From: G963664835 sp965220775
Lineage (GTDB): Bacteria; Chloroflexota; UBA6077; FW602-bin22; JBCLEL01
Assembly (NCBI GenBank): GCA_965220775.1
Contig: OZ244845.1
Span: forward strand, 3,472,001-3,536,000
DNA length: 64,000 bases
Direction: 5' to 3'
Shown: piece by piece, positions 44,303 through 52,959 of the stretch
Position numbering within the stretch: the first letter of the stretch is position 1
Layout: the number at the start of each line of letters is the position of its first letter
Program-made: the position numbers and the translations under genes
Notes under the pieces: generated by a model
Database searches by the model: none
Told to the model about the DNA's origin: nothing
Seen by the model: the letters and a program-made list of their open reading frames with translations, nothing else

Positions 44303-45184
44303 CTAGCCCTTGAGAGCTCCCTGAGTGAGCCCTTTTATCAGATAGGACTGAAACACTAGGAAAAAAGCCCCGACCGGCAAAACCGTGAGCACGCCGGCCG
44401 CCGTTACCTCTCCCCAGTAGATACGTGAGTTCGTCTCGGTAGCGTTGAATAACCCGAGCGGCAAAGTCTTCCCGACATTCTTCTGGACGAACGCCGATGC
44501 GTAGAGGAACTCGTTCCACGATGCGAGGAAGGCGAAGAGCCCGACGGCGATCAACCCTGGAATAGCTAGAGGCAATATTACGTAGGCGAGGGCCTGCAAC
44601 CTACCGGCTCCGTCCATCCACGCTGCTTCTTCTAACTCACGCGGTAGCTCGTTGAAATAGCCGACCAGCATCCAGATCGCGAACGGAAGGGCATTGGTCG
44701 AATGTGCCAATATGAGTCCCCACCAGGTGTTCAACAACCCAATGTCGCGCAGGACGATAAAGAGCGGTATCAGAAGAAGCACGTGCGGTATCAGGTAGAT
44801 CAGCAGGATCACCACCATGAAGAGCTCTTTGCCACGAAACATGAACCTTGATACGGCATATGCGGCGCACACACCAGCAAAGAGACTCAGCACGACTGTA
44901 CCGGCGGCGGTGATAAGACTATTCCTCAGAAGTAAAGTGAATGGAAACAATGCACCAGTGATGTTTGTGTAGTTTTCTAGTGTGGGGACGGTTGGCGCCC
45001 ACGCCAGACCAACTGTCGCCAACTCTTGCTGGGACCTCAGCGAGTTGACCACGATCCAGTAGAGAGGAAACAGGACGAAGAACGCTATGAACGCCGCTGA
45101 CGCATATATGATCGCCGCCTTCAGGAGTCTGCGCCGGCGGCGGCGCGCCTTGGGCAAGGTTCGTACTTCGGGTACTGCGCTCAT
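44303..45184 (-). CDS. ABC sugar transporter permease, MalG-like
   Basis: A 293-residue inner-membrane permease with six predicted helices. The coupling EAA motif reads EEAAWMDGAGRLQALAYVILPLAIPG, which contacts the ATPase subunit. It belongs to the CUT1 group (oligosaccharide or glycerol-phosphate importers), partnered with the upstream permease and solute-binding protein. No ATPase gene is in the operon; a shared MsmK/UgpC-type ATPase elsewhere is usual for this group. Its start overlaps the upstream permease end by 4 bp. Confidence 0.9.
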   Translation of the reverse strand: MSAVPEVRTLPKARRRRRRLLKAAIIYASAAFIAFFVLFPLYWIVVNSLRSQQELATVGLAWAPTVPTLENYTNITGALFPFTLLLRNSLITAAGTVVLSLFAGVCAAYAVSRFMFRGKELFMVVILLIYLIPHVLLLIPLFIVLRDIGLLNTWWGLILAHSTNALPFAIWMLVGYFNELPRELEEAAWMDGAGRLQALAYVILPLAIPGLIAVGLFAFLASWNEFLYASAFVQKNVGKTLPLGLFNATETNSRIYWGEVTAAGVLTVLPVGAFFLVFQSYLIKGLTQGALKG

Positions 45185-46104
45185 CGAAGACCTATATCCA
45201 ATCTACGAGCGAGGCGCAAGTAAAGATAGGAAAGCACCAACATAACTATGCCCAACGACACCGCGATGGCAGCGGCATATCCGAAGTCGAGCAGCTTGAT
45301 CGAAGTAACATAGGCATAGACCGCTATAGTTGTCGAGTGATTGGCTGGCCCGCCGTAGTTCATTATGTATATGAGATCTGCTGACTGGGACAACCAAATT
45401 ATCCGAAGTAAGGTGGCGATGAAGATCATCGGGCGCCAAAGCGGCAGGGTAATCCACCAGAACCGCTGGAACACGGTGGCTCCGTCGACGGAGGCCGCTT
45501 CATAGTAATCGGTAGGAATCGTCTGCAGGCCGGCTAGAAGAATAATGGCGAAGAAGGGAACGCCAAACCAAATCTGGGCCACGATTACCGCCCACAGGGA
45601 GAGATCTGGACGGGACAAGAACGCAATCGGTATCTCAACGATGTTCAGGTCGAGAAGAATCGCGTTGATAATGCCGAATTGACTGTCCCACATGAAGACC
45701 CACATCAGGCCGGCGACTGTACTTGGCATCACCCAGGGCAACAGCAACAGTCCGCGCATGAGTGCCCGCCCGCGAAAATCCTCGTTCAGAACCAAGGCGA
45801 ATGCCATTCCCAGGGTGAGTTGGAATACTACGTTCGCAACAATCCAGGTGATTGAACGACGGCCCGCATCCCAGAAAAGGGTATCGTCCGTGAAGAGCTC
45901 AATGTAGTTGCCGAGCCCTATAAATTCGACGTTCTTGATGTCCTGGATCGAGTAGTGATAGAAGCTCAGCCCGACTGCGCGTATGACCGGATACAGCACA
46001 ATCAAACCCAGCAACAATACGGCCGGCGCAAGGAGGGCATAGGGAGTTAGCTGAGCGCGCAACCGTGGTGCGGTTGCCCCCGCAACCCGCGCTGATAATC
46101 CCAA
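45181..46104 (-). CDS. ABC sugar transporter permease, MalF/UgpA-like
   Basis: A 307-residue first permease of the CUT1 pair, with six helices. Its EAA motif is YYEAASVDGATVFQRFWWITLPLWRP. The start is TTG at 46104 with GAGGAG six bases upstream; the open frame to 46167 has no such site. It is coupled to the MalG-like gene. A strong hairpin lies between it and the solute-binding-protein gene, which should lower permease expression relative to the binding protein. Confidence 0.9.
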   Translation of the reverse strand: MGLSARVAGATAPRLRAQLTPYALLAPAVLLLGLIVLYPVIRAVGLSFYHYSIQDIKNVEFIGLGNYIELFTDDTLFWDAGRRSITWIVANVVFQLTLGMAFALVLNEDFRGRALMRGLLLLPWVMPSTVAGLMWVFMWDSQFGIINAILLDLNIVEIPIAFLSRPDLSLWAVIVAQIWFGVPFFAIILLAGLQTIPTDYYEAASVDGATVFQRFWWITLPLWRPMIFIATLLRIIWLSQSADLIYIMNYGGPANHSTTIAVYAYVTSIKLLDFGYAAAIAVSLGIVMLVLSYLYLRLARRLDIGLR

Positions 46105-46190
46105 TGAAATCTCCTCTTGCCCAGTGTTTACGCGTGATTTAGCCGGGTCGGTTGGACGGAGCCCCACAACGAGGCGGCGTGATGCCTAGG

Positions 46191-46219
46191 AAGGGAAGCG
46201 CAAAGAATGCGCTTCCCTT
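46191..46219 (-). other. Intercistronic hairpin between binding-protein and permease genes
   Basis: AAGGGAAGCGCA and TGCGCTTCCCTT form a perfect 12-bp stem with a 5-nt loop. No T-run follows. Such hairpins behind the binding-protein gene stabilise its mRNA and reduce read-through, which gives the excess of binding protein typical of these importers. Confidence 0.8.
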
Positions 46220-46253
46220 CGCGATCGTGAGTGCCGCTACGTAAGACTAATAG

Positions 46254-47633
46254 CTAAGTACCCGGCTTCATTGTCCCGGCCAAGACATCGGCGAGTCGCT
46301 GCATCTGCTCCTTCGCCGTGATCTCGCCCAGCATCGCCTTCTGCTTTCCGACGTGAAACTCGACTTGGGCCGCGGCATTATAGTTCTTGTGCCAGTAGGG
46401 AGTGGCCTTGTAGCGATTGACCAGCGCGTCCATTGACCACTTGAATGCCTCGTCGTCCGTGACCTTCGGATGGTCCAGCAGAGCCCGACTCGTCGGCACT
46501 CTTTCCAGATCCGGACTCTCCAGTGTAACTGCCTTCTGCCACTCGGGTTGGAAATACCACTCAACGTACTTCCACGTTTCGTCCGGATGCTTGCTCAACT
46601 GAAAGATGCCCGGTCCATTGAAGAAGCTCCAGCTAGCCTCTCGGCGTCCGTTCGGGATATGTGAGTACCCCAGGTCGTCGCCAAGCGCTTCCTGGATGCC
46701 CAATCGCATGTGGATCCCGTGGTTGCACATTGCGAACACGCCCTGCTGCATTCCCTGCAGGATCTGAGCGTAGCCGTCGGTGACCGCTTCAGGTCGAGTC
46801 CAGCCGTTCTTGTAGAAGTCTATGTCACGCTGCGCCGCCTCGACTGACTCTTCCGAAGTTATCAAAATCTCCTCGCGGTCGGGGGCGAAGTAGTCACCGC
46901 CGAAAGCGAACAGCCAACCCTCCCACATCTGGAAACCGAAGGGGCCTCCTCTCACGGCGTAGCCGTACTGGTTCTCTTTGGGTTTGGAAAGCTCTTTTGC
47001 AACCTCCCAGAACTCGTCGGTCGTCGTCGGCGGTCCCTTGATACCGGCCTTGGCGAAGATCTTCTTGTTGTAGTACAGGATGCTGTGGAAGCCTTCGTAG
47101 GGAGCGAACAGGACGTCACTGTCCGGCGTGATCCTCCCTTGGTCCAATATTTCGGTCGGTATGTCTTTTGCGAAGGGAGCCTCGGCAAGGTACTTGTCGA
47201 GGCCTAGAAGGTAGCCGGCATTGCCAAATTGCCCGAGGAACGCGATCTGGAGTCGAAGGTCCACGTCAGGCGGACTGCCGGCCTCGATAGCTGTCACCAA
47301 CACCTGAGTCTGGGTCTGACCTTCAATGTTGTTTATCTCGACCTCGATCTCACCTTCGTGGGCCTGGTTGAAGAGCTTGGTCATGTCGACGCGTCTTGCA
47401 CTCTTGTCTAAGAGTGCGACAGACTGGAGCTTGACCATCTCCTTCCTCATCGGAGTGGCTACGACCTCGACCTCGACGATTTTCTCCTTCTCGACGATTT
47501 GTGTGACGACCACCTGCTTCTCAACCTCGACAATCTGAGGTTCGCAGGCAGCCAATATCGGCAACAAGGCGGTTGCCCCTAGGCCGGCTAGGACTGATCG
47601 GCGACTAAGTTTGCGCGCTCTCAACTGTTCCAT
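46254..47633 (-). CDS. Extracellular solute-binding protein, family 1 (lipoprotein)
   Basis: A 459-residue sugar-binding lipoprotein of a CUT1 importer. The signal sequence has a twin-Arg motif (SRRSVLAGLG) and a lipobox with Cys at residue 30 (PILAAC), suggesting Tat export and lipid anchoring. The linker region is rich in VVEKEK repeats, then the alpha/beta binding domain (PFGFQMWEGWLFAFGGDY, WSFFNGPGIFQLSKHP). The start chosen is ATG at 47633 with AAGGAG 11 nt upstream; the frame to 47792 lacks a signal sequence. It is followed by the hairpin and two permeases. The ligand is probably an oligosaccharide, given the nearby GH51. Confidence 0.88.
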   Translation of the reverse strand: MEQLRARKLSRRSVLAGLGATALLPILAACEPQIVEVEKQVVVTQIVEKEKIVEVEVVATPMRKEMVKLQSVALLDKSARRVDMTKLFNQAHEGEIEVEINNIEGQTQTQVLVTAIEAGSPPDVDLRLQIAFLGQFGNAGYLLGLDKYLAEAPFAKDIPTEILDQGRITPDSDVLFAPYEGFHSILYYNKKIFAKAGIKGPPTTTDEFWEVAKELSKPKENQYGYAVRGGPFGFQMWEGWLFAFGGDYFAPDREEILITSEESVEAAQRDIDFYKNGWTRPEAVTDGYAQILQGMQQGVFAMCNHGIHMRLGIQEALGDDLGYSHIPNGRREASWSFFNGPGIFQLSKHPDETWKYVEWYFQPEWQKAVTLESPDLERVPTSRALLDHPKVTDDEAFKWSMDALVNRYKATPYWHKNYNAAAQVEFHVGKQKAMLGEITAKEQMQRLADVLAGTMKPGT

Positions 47634-47894
47634 GATGCCCCAATCTCCTTGCTGATTTTCGGGAATCCTATCCAAGTGGCTCAATCTTTCCACCTTTGTG
47701 AGGGCTATGTCAAGCCTCCGCAATATATTCGGGTTGATAGCGCACGTCTGCGCAAGGACGTTTCGGTTCGATGCCTTCGCTAAATCTCCCATGCGAAGGC
47801 GATCAATGTGCGCGAGACGGGCAGACGACCGGCTGGAACAAGGCGTTTGACTGGTACAGCCACTAGGAAATGCCCCCTCGCGCTGTCGGCCCGG

Positions 47895-49433
47895 CTAACC
47901 CAAGGCGATTCGCAGAGCTGAAATCGAGTGAGGAGGCAACTCTATCGCGAACTCGTTGGCTGAACCCTTGAAAGGCCTTTCGACAGGTCGAATACGCTCC
48001 GGCTCGTCGGCGCTGTTCTGGGCGCGTACGTCGTCGCCGGCCAGTTGGCGGAGGCGGCCGGCCTGAACCTCGAAATCCCCCTTGACCCGCACGGTTGTCT
48101 CAATCGAGTCCTTGAGATGACGGTTGACCAGCGTCAGTACCAGCTCGCGTCCGTCCGGCGAACGCGACGCGGAAGTACTGACGAGAGGCAGCATTGTCTG
48201 ATCGCCATCCGGTTGACCGACCTCAAGTTCCGGCGTTTCCAGCTCGTCTTGCAGCACCTGATTGCCCATATGCCCAGCGAAGAGGTTGAATGCGTGGTAG
48301 GTGGGCGTCAGCCACATCCTGTCCCCGTCGGTCTTGATAACGCACTGCAACTCGTTGACCGATTGGGAGATATTGGACATCGTGACCCAATCTGCCCATC
48401 GATTGAATACATTGAGAGTTGTGGCCGCCATCACAGCGTCCAGCAGGGTGTTCCGCTGTACCCAGCCGGCGTCTCTACGGCCCTGATCGTACATTGCACC
48501 CCATTCGTCGACGACTATACCTATGCGATCGTCGACGCCGGCATAGTAGCCGAGCAGCTCGCTCGTCTTACGGATGTCCTCGTCGATCTGGAGGGAAGAA
48601 ACCAGGAGATCGTAGTACTCGGCGTCGGTAAAACCCTTATCGTCGGGCCCAACGAACTTGTAGTAATACCTATGTATGGAGAGGTGATCCATCAACCGTG
48701 GAATCAGTGCTGGTAATGGTGGCTTTTGATAGGCACCCAATGTGGCAAGGAAGCGCTGATTCCAATCATCCGGGCAGGCGTTGCCTGGCAGACCCCCGAC
48801 CGCGACCAGGTCGATATCATCGAGGCGACCCTTCATAAATGTAGCAAATTGTCGGAATGCGGCCGCGTACTCTTCCGGCGAGAAATTGCCGCCACAGGCC
48901 CAGTTTTCATTGCCGACTCCCCAGAATTGCACGTTGTAAGGCAATTCGCTGCCGTTGTCGCGGCGAAGCTGGACGAGATGGGTATTGCCGGTTCCATTGC
49001 AATACTCGATCCAGTTGGACGCTTCCGAGGGTGTGCCTGTACCTACGTTGGCGCAGATGTATGGTTCGGCGCCGATCCGCCGGCATAGCTCGATAAACTC
49101 GTCCGTACCAAACTCGTTGGAATCCTCGTCGAGCCACCACAGATTGCGTGACCGCCTGCGCCGTTCACGCGGACCGATTCCGTCCTCCCAATGATAGTCG
49201 TCGGCGAAGCATCCTCCGGGCCAGCGAAGGACCGGCGTCGGCAGATCGCGTAACGCGCGCATGGTATCGAGACGAAACCCGTCTTCGTTAGGAATATTGC
49301 TGTCGGGACCCACCCAGATCCCTTCGTACACGCAGCGCCCCAGATGCTCGATGAATTGCCCATAGATGTTGGGGGAGATCGTGGCCCGAGGTAAGTCGGC
49401 CCAGATTTGCCAATTCGCGGTGTCAATCGTCAA
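47895..49433 (-). CDS. Alpha-L-arabinofuranosidase, GH51 family
   Basis: A 512-residue glycoside hydrolase that removes arabinofuranosyl groups. The acid/base Glu is E176 in VGNENW and the nucleophile E310 in VVDEWG, with the family motifs LRWPGGCFADDYHWEDGIG and RRRRSRNLWW. There is no signal peptide, so it is likely cytoplasmic and acts on imported arabino-oligosaccharides, agreeing with the ABC importer downstream. A beta-sandwich domain fills the C-terminus (from about residue 385). Confidence 0.93.
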   Translation of the reverse strand: MTIDTANWQIWADLPRATISPNIYGQFIEHLGRCVYEGIWVGPDSNIPNEDGFRLDTMRALRDLPTPVLRWPGGCFADDYHWEDGIGPRERRRRSRNLWWLDEDSNEFGTDEFIELCRRIGAEPYICANVGTGTPSEASNWIEYCNGTGNTHLVQLRRDNGSELPYNVQFWGVGNENWACGGNFSPEEYAAAFRQFATFMKGRLDDIDLVAVGGLPGNACPDDWNQRFLATLGAYQKPPLPALIPRLMDHLSIHRYYYKFVGPDDKGFTDAEYYDLLVSSLQIDEDIRKTSELLGYYAGVDDRIGIVVDEWGAMYDQGRRDAGWVQRNTLLDAVMAATTLNVFNRWADWVTMSNISQSVNELQCVIKTDGDRMWLTPTYHAFNLFAGHMGNQVLQDELETPELEVGQPDGDQTMLPLVSTSASRSPDGRELVLTLVNRHLKDSIETTVRVKGDFEVQAGRLRQLAGDDVRAQNSADEPERIRPVERPFKGSANEFAIELPPHSISALRIALG

Positions 49434-49739
49434 TCGTCTGCTCCGATATCGACTCTCATAAGGACTGACTTCGGATTGGTGCCGGCGTTGTAGGCGCAGA
49501 CTCGCCAGTTGGCCCTAGGGCGGCGTCCCCAGCCTTGCCGGCCGGGCTCGTTTGCGCCGGATGATAGCATGCTCGCCGCATTTAGACGGGACTGTTGGAC
49601 CGCCGGTCTCTTAGCATATATTCGCCAAAGACAAATACATAATATTTGTATAATTAACCAACGCCAGACGGGATCCGGCGTGGTTGTGGCGGGATGTTTG
49701 AGCGCGCAACGTCGATCAACAGATTGGGGATTAGTGCAG
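49434..49739. other. Divergent promoter region between GH51 and PhyH 5
   Basis: 306 bp. It contains an inverted repeat ACAAATA-N5-TATTTGT (49631-49649) that runs into TATAAT (49649-49654); see the operator entry. No coding frame is convincing here, although one frame stays open from 49509 into the PhyH gene. Confidence 0.55.
49631..49654 (+). promoter_or_regulatory. Operator-like inverted repeat overlapping a -10 box
   Basis: ACAAATA (49631-49637), 5-nt spacer, TATTTGT (49643-49649), immediately joined to TATAAT at 49649-49654. A repressor bound here would cover the promoter of the PhyH 5/GH51-like pair and perhaps the divergent GH51 gene. No clear -35. Confidence 0.5.
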
Positions 49740-50615
49740 ATGAAGCTAACCGAACAACAGCTAAGGCATTTCAAGACATTTGGCTTCGTGACCTTCCGGC
49801 AATTGCTTTCACCGGAAGAGATGGAGATCTACAACCGCGAGTTCGATCGGGGGCTGCAAGCCTGGGCCCAACACGGCCGGCACGCCGAGACTTATGGTCC
49901 CTGCGTGCCGCTACACGACTCCGACACTCCGTTCATCGCCTCCCTGCTTGACGATCCGCGTTTTGCCGACGTAGCCGAGCAGGTACTTGGTACGAAGGTG
50001 CTGGGCATCTGGTCGGATGCGTCGCGGCGGGTTGCCGACACTCCTTGGCATACAGACCAGGTAACCTCAAAATACAAGGCGGTCAAGTTCGCGATCTATC
50101 CCGACCCGCTGATCTCGAGTAATGGCGCCCTTCGAGTCATCCCTGGCTCCCACCACGAGACGTACTCCACCCGGATCAACGAACATACAGGTAGCATGGA
50201 CACCGAGGCGCGGTACGGGGTAAGTCAGGAGGACCTGCCGGCGTACGTCTTCGAATCTCAACCCGGCGACGTGCTCCTGTTCCACAACCCGACCTGGCAC
50301 GCTTCGTTCGGGGGCGGCGAAGGTCGCCGGATGGGTGTGGTGATGTTCACCGAAGATCCGCAGACTCCCTACGCGACAGGTAATCTCCAGCGAATCATGT
50401 TCAATATGCACCGACGGGTCTCGGAAAACTATGGCCGGCCGTTCTTTCCTGAGTATTGGCGCTCGATCGACGATTCGCGCCACCAGCATTGGGTCAAACG
50501 CCTGGCGGAATTGGAGTCTCTCGAGACGCCGCCGGCCTCCGCCTACGAAGGCATTGATGACACGCAGCCCTACCCCGTCGCTCAAACACAGATGCAATGG
50601 CGCCGGCTAGCCTGA
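49740..50615 (+). CDS. Phytanoyl-CoA dioxygenase family protein (PhyH 5)
   Basis: A 291-residue PhyH-fold oxygenase. Iron ligands H104-x-D106 (PWHTDQ) and distal His in TWHASFGGG; the Arg anchor is in EGRRMGVVM. The start ATG at 49740 has GGGGA nine bases upstream; the frame extends upstream to 49509 without signals. It is 70 bp from the following GH51-like gene, so both are likely on one transcript. This placement between two GH51 genes hints at a role with a modified sugar or plant/algal metabolite, unproven. Confidence 0.87.
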   Translation: MKLTEQQLRHFKTFGFVTFRQLLSPEEMEIYNREFDRGLQAWAQHGRHAETYGPCVPLHDSDTPFIASLLDDPRFADVAEQVLGTKVLGIWSDASRRVADTPWHTDQVTSKYKAVKFAIYPDPLISSNGALRVIPGSHHETYSTRINEHTGSMDTEARYGVSQEDLPAYVFESQPGDVLLFHNPTWHASFGGGEGRRMGVVMFTEDPQTPYATGNLQRIMFNMHRRVSENYGRPFFPEYWRSIDDSRHQHWVKRLAELESLETPPASAYEGIDDTQPYPVAQTQMQWRRLA

Positions 50616-50685
50616 ACGACACGAACGCAGCCGGCGGGTAAACCAAAGGGCGACCAACAACGCCGGCTCCCTGAGGAGAAGCTAC

Positions 50686-52272
50686 GTGCCTGAGAATCTC
50701 GTAACCCTATTTCCCGATGACGTAGGCCTTGAAATTCCGGCCGGGTTGTTCGGCCATATGCTCGAGATCACCGGCCGGTGCGTTTACGACGGAGTATGGG
50801 TCGGCGAAGACTCCCCGATCCCGAACGACGACGGCCTGCGGCTGGACACTATCGAGGCGTACCGTCAGTTGAAGGTCTCGAATATGCGCTTGGGCGGTGC
50901 GGCCGGCGAGTACTATCACTGGCAGGAAGGCATCGGGCCGCGCGATCAGCGCCGGCGGTCTCGCAATATATTTTGGGGAGGATATGACTCGAACCATTTC
51001 GGTACCGACGAGTTCCTTCGCTTCTGCGCGGCCATCGGTGCGGAACCGATCCTCCAGGTCAACGTGGCCACCGGAAGCCGGCGGGAAGCGCTCGATTGGA
51101 TGGAGTACTGTAACGCGTCGCCACCGTCCGAACTAGCCAGGATACGGGCTCAAAACGGCCACCCCGAACCGTACGGCGTCGAGTACTGGCAGATCGGCAA
51201 TGAGAACCTGATACTACACGCGCCGGAGGAGTACGGACGAGAGGTCCGGCGATTCGGCACATACATGCGGCAGGCAGAGCTCGACGCCAAGCTGATCGTC
51301 CGCGGTACTTGGAATCTCGAGTCCGACTATAACCAGCGCTTGCTGGAGTATATTGGCGATCAGCACTACCTGATCGATTTACTCTCGCTCCATTGCTACA
51401 CCTATCCACCACCCTTAGCAAATCCCGGCGAATTCGACACCTACGAGGTCATGGCCGGCGCCGAGCTGGTCGAGAAGCAGATTTTGCGCGCCGCGGCTGC
51501 ATTGGACCTGTACGCCGCCGGCAAGAAGCAAATCGGCATCATCGTGGATGAGTACGGCACCCACCATAATGAGACGCTCTTTGGAAACTTTCCGATCCGA
51601 GAAGTGCCCAATGGGCTGGAGCAGCCATCGTTTCAGCGCGACGCCATCCTAGCCGCGCGAGTGTTGCATGTGTTCATGCGGCACGCCGACCGCGTCGCTG
51701 TGGCGAATCTGTCCACGTCGATCAACGTGTTGCACACGGCGCTCAAGACTGACGGCTCGACACTAATTCGGACTCCCACCTACCACGTGCTCGACATGCT
51801 GAAACAGCATATGAGCGCCCGCTCGATTCGGACCAAGAATGAAGCCGGCTATTTTGAGTTCGGCGGAGAATCCAAGACCCAATCGGCGCCGGATCCGGAT
51901 CTGTACACCTCCGGCGACGCCGGCACTGCCGACGCAAACGCCGCCGAGCGCGGGGAAGGAAAGGCGTTGCCCAATGTGGATGTAGTCGCATCCGGAACTC
52001 CCGGCGGAAGGAGTGTATTCGTTTCCATCGTCAACCCGAACGTCGACAGCGTTGTGGACTTCCGGCTAGCGGTTCAAGGTACGAATGACTATAGGGTGAG
52101 CGCCGGCTCCGCATCGGTCCTCAAGGCCGCCGGCCCGCTTGAGGAAAACGACTCCGAACAGCCGGACCGGATCCGGCCATCAGCCGTCTCCGTGCAGACG
52201 CGGCCGGACGGATGGGTTGTCAGCTGCGCTCCGCTGTCATTGACTGTGCTCACGCTCATGCGCAACGCCTAG
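50686..52272 (+). CDS. Divergent GH51-like protein
   Basis: A 528-residue homologue of GH51 arabinofuranosidases. The acid/base Glu is E173 in IGNENL and the nucleophile E289 in VDEYGTHH, so catalysis should be possible. It keeps the motifs GEYYHWQEGIGPRDQRRRSRN and WMEYCNASPPSELARIRAQNG but differs from the upstream enzyme (N-terminal half shorter, an Ala/Asp/Gly-rich insert around residue 410, and a C-terminal beta-domain with low identity). The substrate may differ. The start is GTG at 50686 with GAGGAG nine bases upstream. It is coupled with PhyH 5. Confidence 0.82.
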   Translation: MPENLVTLFPDDVGLEIPAGLFGHMLEITGRCVYDGVWVGEDSPIPNDDGLRLDTIEAYRQLKVSNMRLGGAAGEYYHWQEGIGPRDQRRRSRNIFWGGYDSNHFGTDEFLRFCAAIGAEPILQVNVATGSRREALDWMEYCNASPPSELARIRAQNGHPEPYGVEYWQIGNENLILHAPEEYGREVRRFGTYMRQAELDAKLIVRGTWNLESDYNQRLLEYIGDQHYLIDLLSLHCYTYPPPLANPGEFDTYEVMAGAELVEKQILRAAAALDLYAAGKKQIGIIVDEYGTHHNETLFGNFPIREVPNGLEQPSFQRDAILAARVLHVFMRHADRVAVANLSTSINVLHTALKTDGSTLIRTPTYHVLDMLKQHMSARSIRTKNEAGYFEFGGESKTQSAPDPDLYTSGDAGTADANAAERGEGKALPNVDVVASGTPGGRSVFVSIVNPNVDSVVDFRLAVQGTNDYRVSAGSASVLKAAGPLEENDSEQPDRIRPSAVSVQTRPDGWVVSCAPLSLTVLTLMRNA

Positions 52273-52394
52273 CCGGCCTGAAAGAACACCTCCATTACTT
52301 GGATGTATTCGGCAGCTTGCCAGCGTAGACCAGGCACCATATCCGGCCGATTTCCGGTTTAGCCGGAAGGCTTTGCTCGAACGATACGGCGGTC

Positions 52395-52748
52395 ATGATG
52401 ATCGGACGTATACTGTCAGGGAGCGCCGGAATTGAGATTCTCACGACTGATGCGAGATCGATTCGGAGGGGTTGGGCACATGGGGGTCGATACGACTTGA
52501 TCCGTATTCTCTTGGCAATCGCGCCGATGCTATTGCGGTTTCTTGTCACCTTTATCGAGCGGGACGAACGGATCCGGCGGATGGGACCGCGAGCATTGAT
52601 ATTGCTCATCCCGGTCGCGGCCGTCGGCGTGTTTTACTGGTTGACGAAGAGCCTGGTCGCCAGCTTGCTACTGGTGACCCTCGGAATTCTGGTCCTGTGG
52701 GTGTTTGTCGCCTTCCTACGGTGGCTCGATCGCACTAGGCAGTTGTAG
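52395..52748 (+). CDS. Small integral membrane protein
   Basis: A 117-residue protein with two or three hydrophobic helices (LIRILLAIAPMLLRFLVTFI and ALILLIPVAAVGVFYWL, then VASLLLVTLGILVLWVFVAF). It ends FLRWLDRTRQL. I recognise no family. The last ~14 codons are duplicated (83% nucleotide identity over 59 bp) at 58893-58951, which would fit an attachment-site duplication. The start is uncertain: ATGATG at 52395 lacks a good ribosome site. Confidence 0.5.
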   Translation: MMIGRILSGSAGIEILTTDARSIRRGWAHGGRYDLIRILLAIAPMLLRFLVTFIERDERIRRMGPRALILLIPVAAVGVFYWLTKSLVASLLLVTLGILVLWVFVAFLRWLDRTRQL

Positions 52749-52767
52749 TTACGTCCAGTCGCCGGCG
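52709..52767 (+). repeat. 59-bp direct repeat, left copy (3' end of the small membrane protein gene)
   Basis: Begins CGCCTTCCTACGG, includes TAGTTACGTCCAGT and ends GCCGGCG. It matches 58893-58951 at 49 of 59 positions in the same orientation. The two copies bracket the CBASS operon and the DUF262 gene. Confidence 0.75.
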
Positions 52768-52959
52768 GGGGTAACGCGCGGTCCCAAATCTGAAGGCTAC
52801 GCTGGTCCACCTGCCAGTTCTGTACTGCGAACTTTTCGCTGGGAGGTTTCAGCATAGGCGATGACAGTCGTTTTCCGCTAGTCAATGGGTAGACAGAAGT
52901 GGACGTCACACCCACCTCACATAGAGATCCAATATCGCGGCGCGCATGATAGCTCGTCA
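52749..52959. other. Intergenic, left edge of defence island
   Basis: About 210 bp between the small membrane protein gene and the SLOG gene. It contains the left copy of the 24-bp repeat (52821-52844). No terminator with a T-run is evident for the CBASS operon. Confidence 0.4.
52821..52844 (+). repeat. 24-bp direct repeat, left copy
   Basis: Exact 24-bp match to 56490-56513, starting TGTACTGCGAACTTTTCGCT and ending GGGA; further partial similarity extends on both sides (CACCTG upstream, TAGGCGAT downstream). The two copies flank the CBASS operon in direct orientation. Confidence 0.8.
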
